Source of the DNA: Paraconexibacter sp040581415
GTDB lineage: Bacteria; Actinomycetota; Thermoleophilia; Solirubrobacterales; Solirubrobacteraceae
Length of the DNA stretch: 64,000 nucleotides
Assembly (NCBI RefSeq): GCF_040581415.1
Contig: NZ_CP114014.1
Location: forward strand, 1,178,001 to 1,242,000
Direction of reading: 5' to 3'
Positions 59,798 through 64,000 of the stretch are shown in pieces. A model generated the notes under the pieces. That model did no database searches. It was not told where the DNA came from and saw only the letters and a list, made by a program, of their open reading frames with translations. Numbering within the stretch: position 1 is the stretch's first letter; every line of letters starts with the position of its first letter. The translations under genes and the position numbers were made by a program.

Positions 59798-60871
59798 ATG
59801 CGCCCCGTAGCCCGCCGCGTCCGCCGCTCCACCGCCGTCGGGGCGGCCATCGCTGCCGGCGCCGTCGCGTTCACGGCCGCCGTGCCTGCCCACGCCGCTG
59901 ACAGGACGGTGACGTTCGCCGACGACGGCGACACCCGGAACTACACGCCGAGCGCGGTGACGATCAACCCCGGCGACACCGTCACGTTCAGCGGCAGCTT
60001 CAAGGACCACCCGCTTGTGTGGCCGAGCGGCGACTTCTCGCGCGAGGCGACCGGGGACAGCCGCACCTACGCGTTCCCGCGCGGCGGGACCTACGCGTTC
60101 CTCTGCGACTTCCACCCGAACATGCTCGGCACCGTCGTCGTCGCCGGGAACAAGACCGCCGCGCCCGTCTTCGCCGTCAGCCCCGATCCGCCGACGGCGG
60201 GCGCGGTCACGACCTTCGACGCCGGCGCCACGCGCGACCCCGACGGCACCGTCAGCACGTACGAGTGGGACCTCGACGGCGACGGCCGCTTCGAGACGAA
60301 GGGCGCGTCGCCCACGGTCACGAGGACGTACGCGAGCGCGGGCACGATCAAGGTCGGCCTGCGGTACGTGGACGACGGCCACGACACCTCCGCGGTCACG
60401 ACGCGCGAGATCACGGTCAGCACGGCGCCGGCGCCGGGCGGCGGCACCCCCGTGCCCGGTCCGGGTGGCGGAGGCACGCCGCCCGCCGGATCCACCCCGC
60501 CCGCCGGGGGCGCGACCCCGCCCACCGGGGGCACGACCCCGCCCGCGCGCGACCGGCGCGCGCCGACCGCCCGCGTGTCGGCCGCCACCACCCGCGGGGT
60601 CAAGCTCGTCGCCGGCGTGGCGCGCCTGGGGCTGACCGTGGACGAGCGCAGCACGGTCACCGCCAACGTGCGCCGCGGCGCCGTGGTCGTCGGGCGCGGG
60701 ACGGCGAAGCTCACACGCGTCGGCGCGGGCGCGGTGAAGGTGAAGCTGACCGCCGCCGGGCTCCGCGCGGTCCGGCAGAAGGGCCGCGTCTCGGTCGCGC
60801 TCACGCTCGTGGTCCGCGACGCCGCGGGCAACGCGCGCACGCTCAGGCGTCAGTTGACGCTGAAGAAGTAA
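59798..60871 (+). CDS. secreted cupredoxin-PKD protein
   Basis: A 357-residue exported protein. After the signal peptide a plastocyanin/azurin-like domain (about 35-120) carries a full type-1 copper set: His71 (KDHPLVW) and Cys103, His106 and Met109 in FLCDFHPNMLG. A PKD domain follows (about 125-205; DAGATRDPDGTVSTYEWDLDGDG), then a Pro/Gly linker and an Ig-like C-terminal domain (KLVAGVARLGLTVDERSTVTANVRRG). It may shuttle electrons or buffer copper at the cell surface. TATATT lies nine bases upstream of the ATG, so the leader is very short. An operator-like palindrome lies just upstream. Confidence 0.85.
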   Translation: MRPVARRVRRSTAVGAAIAAGAVAFTAAVPAHAADRTVTFADDGDTRNYTPSAVTINPGDTVTFSGSFKDHPLVWPSGDFSREATGDSRTYAFPRGGTYAFLCDFHPNMLGTVVVAGNKTAAPVFAVSPDPPTAGAVTTFDAGATRDPDGTVSTYEWDLDGDGRFETKGASPTVTRTYASAGTIKVGLRYVDDGHDTSAVTTREITVSTAPAPGGGTPVPGPGGGGTPPAGSTPPAGGATPPTGGTTPPARDRRAPTARVSAATTRGVKLVAGVARLGLTVDERSTVTANVRRGAVVVGRGTAKLTRVGAGAVKVKLTAAGLRAVRQKGRVSVALTLVVRDAAGNARTLRRQLTLKK

Positions 60872-60912
60872 CGAAGTCCCTCGCCGGGCGCGGGGACGTC
60901 GGCGGGGACGCG

Positions 60913-61605
60913 TCAGCCGGCGGCCGGCGCGTCGTCGAAGGTCGTGTCGTCGGCCGGGCCGGCGAGCAGCCGGTCCATGTCGTAGTGCTCGGCCCACGCA
61001 GCGAGCATCTCGTCGTACGGCATCTCGTTGTACGTGCCGTGGTCGGTCACGTACTCCATGTGGCGCCGGCCGGCGCCGTCGTACGCGTGCATCAACGCGT
61101 CGGTGCGCCCGTCGAAGTCCAGGGCGGGGGTCCCGAACCGCTCGCAGAGCGCGGCGTTGAACGCCGGGCTGGTCTTGCGCCAGGCGCCGTCGACGAACAG
61201 CGCCGAGTAGCCGTGGTAGACGAACAGGTCGGTGCCCATCATCGCCGTCAGCCGCTCCGAGGAGAGGTGGTTGCGGACGTCCGCGAACCCGAGCCGGGCC
61301 GGGATGCCGACCGCCCGCGCGCTCGCCGTCAGCAGGATCGCCTTCGGCACGCACCAGTTCTCGCTGGAGGCGAGCGCCGTGCTGGCGACGAACTCGGAGC
61401 GGTCGTAGTTCGACGTGTACGGCGAGTAGCGCACCGCCTCGCGGACGGCGACGAAGATCCGGCGGGCACGGTCGACCTCGTCGGTGGCGCCTGCCACCGC
61501 GTCACGGGCGAAGGCGGCGACCGCGGCGTCGTCGAAGTCGAAGGTCGGGGTCGCGGCGAGGTCGGCGTCGGTCGGCGGCAGGCTGTGCGGGGCGTCGGCA
61601 GGCAT
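60913..61605 (-). CDS. transglutaminase-like domain protein
   Basis: A 230-residue cytoplasmic protein with a transglutaminase/protease-like core: nucleophile Cys in SSENWCVPKAILLTASARAVGIPARLGFADVRNH (cited in pieces), His in DLFVYHGYSALFVDGAWRK, and Asp further on. Small TGL-domain proteins are often peptidases or amidases rather than cross-linking enzymes. It is a single gene, convergent with the cupredoxin gene. Confidence 0.85.
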   Translation of the reverse strand: MPADAPHSLPPTDADLAATPTFDFDDAAVAAFARDAVAGATDEVDRARRIFVAVREAVRYSPYTSNYDRSEFVASTALASSENWCVPKAILLTASARAVGIPARLGFADVRNHLSSERLTAMMGTDLFVYHGYSALFVDGAWRKTSPAFNAALCERFGTPALDFDGRTDALMHAYDGAGRRHMEYVTDHGTYNEMPYDEMLAAWAEHYDMDRLLAGPADDTTFDDAPAAG

Positions 61606-61707
61606 GGGGACATTGTAGGCCGGTGCCCTGGTCAGTCCCGTCGTCCCGGGGTTCCGGCTCCCCGGAGGATTCGGCGGGTCACGCCCGCACGATCCTCCGC
61701 GCGGAGG

Positions 61708-62670
61708 TCAGGTCGCCGGGCCGGCACGCCGACCGTCCCGCGGCTTCGCGTCGGCGCAGCGCGCGGGGTCGAGCGGGTCGCTGCAGGCGCCGAACGGCGG
61801 CCGGCCGGAGCGGTAGCGGACGCGCCCGAGGCGGTCGACGATCGAGTAGCGCAGGACGCCGGTGTCGAAGTCGCGCTCGACGACGACGAGGCGGCCGTGC
61901 AGGGCGGTCGACGGCGCGACGAGGACCAGGTGGTGCCGCGACCGCGCGCGGTGGGGCGGGACGACCTGCCGGACGACGTCGTCGGCCGCCGGGACCAGCC
62001 CTACGGCGCCGACGCTGACCGCGGTCCCGAGCCGGAGGACCGCCTCGCCCGGGACGCGGCCGTCCGCGGTCGCCCGCCACCCGCGCAGGTCGTTGCCGTG
62101 GCCGACGTAGTAGGTCAGCGCCGAGGTGACGGCCGCCTCGGCCGCGGCTAGCGCCCGTCGATCGCGATCGGCGGTGCGGAGGCTCTGTGTGTAGAGGCGG
62201 CGGCGGACCCGCTGCGTGAAGCCGACCGCGACCTCGCCGATCCGGTACCCGCCCGGCTCGGCGATCGTCGCCCGGCAGCCGTCGGCGTCGCCGGCGATCC
62301 GCTGCGCCAGGCCCGGCACGGTCAGGCGGACCGTGAGGGTCGCGGGGTCGGGCGCGACGACGGCGTCGCCGCCGAAGTCGCGGCCCGGTCGGGGACGGGT
62401 GAGGTCCAGGCCGACGACGTCCGCGCTGCAGGCGGCGGTGACGCGGACCGGGGCGGCGGACCGCAGCCGCTTCTCCAGCGCCGGGACGGCCGCGCTCGCA
62501 TCGACGATGAGCTCGTCCGCGCGCGTGAGGACCTCGGCCTGGCTGCCCCGGTACGTCCGGTCGACCGCCCGCGCGCCGGGGGTCTGCGCGGTGGCGGCGG
62601 CGGGCAGCGCGACGCCGGCCAGGACCAGGACGGCCGGCCCGACGCGACGGAGGAGACCCCTGACCCCCAT
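61708..62670 (-). CDS. secreted protein of unknown function
   Basis: A 320-residue exported protein. The ATG at 62670 opens a signal peptide (MGVRGLLRRVGPAVLVLAGVALPA) cleaved near TAQT; the open frame continues upstream but overlaps the divergent dehydrogenase gene. The mature protein has alternating strands (VRVTAACSADVVGLDL, ATLTVRLTVPGL, YRIGEVAVGFTQRVRRRLY) and a C-terminal half with VVERDFDTGVLRYSIVD. Two Cys pairs are possible. I recognise no family. Confidence 0.65.
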   Translation of the reverse strand: MGVRGLLRRVGPAVLVLAGVALPAAATAQTPGARAVDRTYRGSQAEVLTRADELIVDASAAVPALEKRLRSAAPVRVTAACSADVVGLDLTRPRPGRDFGGDAVVAPDPATLTVRLTVPGLAQRIAGDADGCRATIAEPGGYRIGEVAVGFTQRVRRRLYTQSLRTADRDRRALAAAEAAVTSALTYYVGHGNDLRGWRATADGRVPGEAVLRLGTAVSVGAVGLVPAADDVVRQVVPPHRARSRHHLVLVAPSTALHGRLVVVERDFDTGVLRYSIVDRLGRVRYRSGRPPFGACSDPLDPARCADAKPRDGRRAGPAT

Positions 62671-62736
62671 GGCCACCAAGCCTACCCCGCGCGCTGCAGC
62701 CGTCCCGCCGCCGCGGCGCGTGGATACGGTGCCCGG

Positions 62737-63942
62737 GTGACTGCTCCCGAGGACGTCGTCATCCCGCCGCTGGTCGAGGACGAGCCCGATGGCCGCGGCG
62801 TCGTTCGCCGCCGCGCACGGGCGGTTGCCCTGCAGGTCGCCGGCGACGCGGCGCGCTGGGACGACGAGGAGCGGTTCCCCGAGTCGTCCCTCGACGCGCT
62901 CCGCGCCGCGGGGCTGACCGGGCTGACGGTCCCGCTCGAGCACGGCGGCGAGGGGCTCGGCGTCGGCGACGCGTGCGCGGTGCTCGAGGAGCTCGCGACC
63001 GCCTGCGTGTCCTCCGCGATGGTCGCCCAGCTCTACCTCAACGGGCCGCCGAGAGCGCTCGCGACGCTCGGGACCGCGGCGCAGCGGGCGCGCTACCTGC
63101 CCGGTGCGGTCAGCGGCGAGCGGAACTTCGCCATCGCGATCTCCGAGCCGGATGCGGGCAGCGCCGCCACGGACCTGCAGACGCGGCTGGAGCCGGATCC
63201 CGGCGGCGGCTACCGCCTGCACGGAGGCAAGTGCTACATCACCGGCGGGATGCGGGCGGACACCGTCCTCGTGTTCTGCCGCCTCGCGGGGACACAGGGC
63301 TCGCGCGGCATCGGCGCGGTGGTCGTCGAGCGCTCCCAGCCGGGGTTCTCGTCCCCGCACAGCCAGCCCAAGATGGGGGGCCGCGGTGTGGGGGAGTCCG
63401 TGCTCGAGTTCGACGGCGTGGCGGTCGCGCAGGACGCGGTCGTCGTCGCGCCCGACGCGGCGTCCGCTGCCGGTGCGGCCGTGATGCTGCGGCAGTTCAA
63501 CCCGGAGCGGTGCGGGAACGCCGCGATGGCGCTCGGCGCGGCGCGGGCGGCGCTCGAGCTGTCGCTGCGGCACGTGCGCACCCGCGAGCAGTTCGGCCGG
63601 GAGCTCGCCGAGTTCCAGGGGCTGCAGTGGAAGCTCTGCGACATGGCGATCGAGCTCGACGCCGCACGGGCGCTGCTCTATCGCGCGGCGGACTCGGACG
63701 CGGACGGCTTCCCGGTCACCCGGCTGACCGCGATGGCCAAGATCAAGGCCAACGAGGTCGCCGAGCGCATCTGCCACCAGGCGATCCAGCTGCACGGCCA
63801 CGCCGGCTACACCCGCGACCTGCCGCTCGAGCGGATGTACCGGGACGTGCGCGGCATGTCGCTCGCCGGCGGGACGGTGGAGGTGATGCGCAACGTCCTC
63901 GCCGGCGAACTGCTGGGCCGCCGGTTCTCCCAGCGGGCCTGA
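62737..63942 (+). CDS. acyl-CoA dehydrogenase, isovaleryl/long-chain type
   Basis: A 401-residue flavoenzyme. Segments seen: FAIAISEPDAGSAATDL, GKCYITGGMRADTVLVF, MGGRGVGESVLEFDGVAV, HVRTREQFGRELAEFQGLQWKLCDM and HGHAGYTRDLPLERMYRDV. The Glu used as base by short-chain enzymes is absent (SLAGGTVEVMRN), while a Glu in NPERCGNAAMALG falls where isovaleryl- and long-chain acyl-CoA dehydrogenases have theirs. It should oxidise a branched or longer acyl-CoA. It is divergent from the secreted unknown gene with 66 bases between. Confidence 0.88.
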   Translation: MTAPEDVVIPPLVEDEPDGRGVVRRRARAVALQVAGDAARWDDEERFPESSLDALRAAGLTGLTVPLEHGGEGLGVGDACAVLEELATACVSSAMVAQLYLNGPPRALATLGTAAQRARYLPGAVSGERNFAIAISEPDAGSAATDLQTRLEPDPGGGYRLHGGKCYITGGMRADTVLVFCRLAGTQGSRGIGAVVVERSQPGFSSPHSQPKMGGRGVGESVLEFDGVAVAQDAVVVAPDAASAAGAAVMLRQFNPERCGNAAMALGAARAALELSLRHVRTREQFGRELAEFQGLQWKLCDMAIELDAARALLYRAADSDADGFPVTRLTAMAKIKANEVAERICHQAIQLHGHAGYTRDLPLERMYRDVRGMSLAGGTVEVMRNVLAGELLGRRFSQRA

Positions 63943-64000
63943 TCAGGCGACGGCGGCGTCGTACCCGGCCTGGATGTCGGCGTAGAGCACGTCGAGGTCG
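63943..64000 (-). CDS. C-terminal fragment of a gene running off the window
   Basis: A minus-strand open frame reads in from the window end and stops at 63943, one base after the dehydrogenase stop codon. The residues are DLDVLYADIQAGYDAAVA. They are not enough to name a family. Confidence 0.5.
   Translation of the reverse strand, partial: DLDVLYADIQAGYDAAVA

Noticed and set aside
1..64000. Mobile element or genomic island
   Set aside because: No transposase, integrase, tRNA-associated repeats or obvious shift in composition was seen; only promoters are locally AT-rich.

Overview
The window is a very GC-rich (roughly 70-75% by eye), densely coded actinobacterial chromosome segment. The gene set fits Thermoleophilia/Solirubrobacterales (Solirubrobacter, Conexibacter or Baekduia-like): many secreted proteins of unknown function with Ala/Pro/Thr linkers and Arg-rich C-terminal modules, RTX-like repeats ending in a Cys-containing tail, several MMPL pumps, partner-switch regulators, tandem DUF1990 and DUF6458 proteins. 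The taxonomic call is inference from gene content. I saw no tRNA, rRNA, CRISPR array, transposase or phage gene; no gap longer than about 300 bp lacks a gene.

Layout. 1-9.6 kb: DUF6458 protein, a membrane-tethered ECF sigma factor, a tiny membrane peptide, a secreted glycosidase-like protein, a large GT2-GH26 fusion and two secreted repeat proteins. 9.6-18.5 kb: MMPL pump, GGDEF/HD-GYP protein, tandem DUF1990 protein, RecQ helicase, SRPBCC protein. 18.5-22.4 kb: a WYL regulator diverging from a DHA2 drug exporter across two palindromic operators, then an SsuD-type monooxygenase. 22.3-25.9 kb: a five-gene, translationally coupled operon (STAS, B12-binding domain with CarH-like light-sensor residues, SpoIIE/RsbU phosphatase, RsbW kinase, STAS). 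26-34.4 kb: secreted repeat protein, ECF sigma/RskA anti-sigma pair, RDD protein, SGNH hydrolase plus propeller protein, TetR regulator. 34.4-43.9 kb: acyl-CoA dehydrogenase with a perfect operator, MsrB, NHL-repeat protein, secreted propeller-like protein, a 21-bp-periodic Pro-rich repeat protein, MDR dehydrogenase plus alpha/beta hydrolase, MpsC-like protein. 44-48 kb: a three-gene overlapping operon (circularly permuted ATP-grasp, C26 glutamine hydrolase, NAGGN-amidotransferase-like asparagine synthetase). 48-64 kb: degenerate ABC ATPase, HxlR/MMPL pair, GNAT, GlxA regulator/HD protein, lipoate ligase-like protein, patatin, amidase, MarR/MMPL pair, cupredoxin-PKD protein, transglutaminase-like protein, secreted unknown and a second acyl-CoA dehydrogenase.

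How it works together. Regulators sit beside, and usually divergent from, the pump or enzyme they probably control (WYL/DHA2, HxlR/MMPL, MarR/MMPL, GlxA/HD), and palindromes are visible in several of these promoters. The most interesting unit is the B12/partner-switch operon at 22355-25880: it looks like a cobalamin (possibly light) sensor wired to an RsbU-RsbW-RsbV type switch. Second is the single polypeptide joining a membrane cellulose-synthase-like transferase to an external GH26 hydrolase. Third is the ATP-grasp/amidotransferase operon, which probably makes a small peptide amide. Starts were chosen from Shine-Dalgarno motifs, overlaps and family N-termini; where none decides, this is said.
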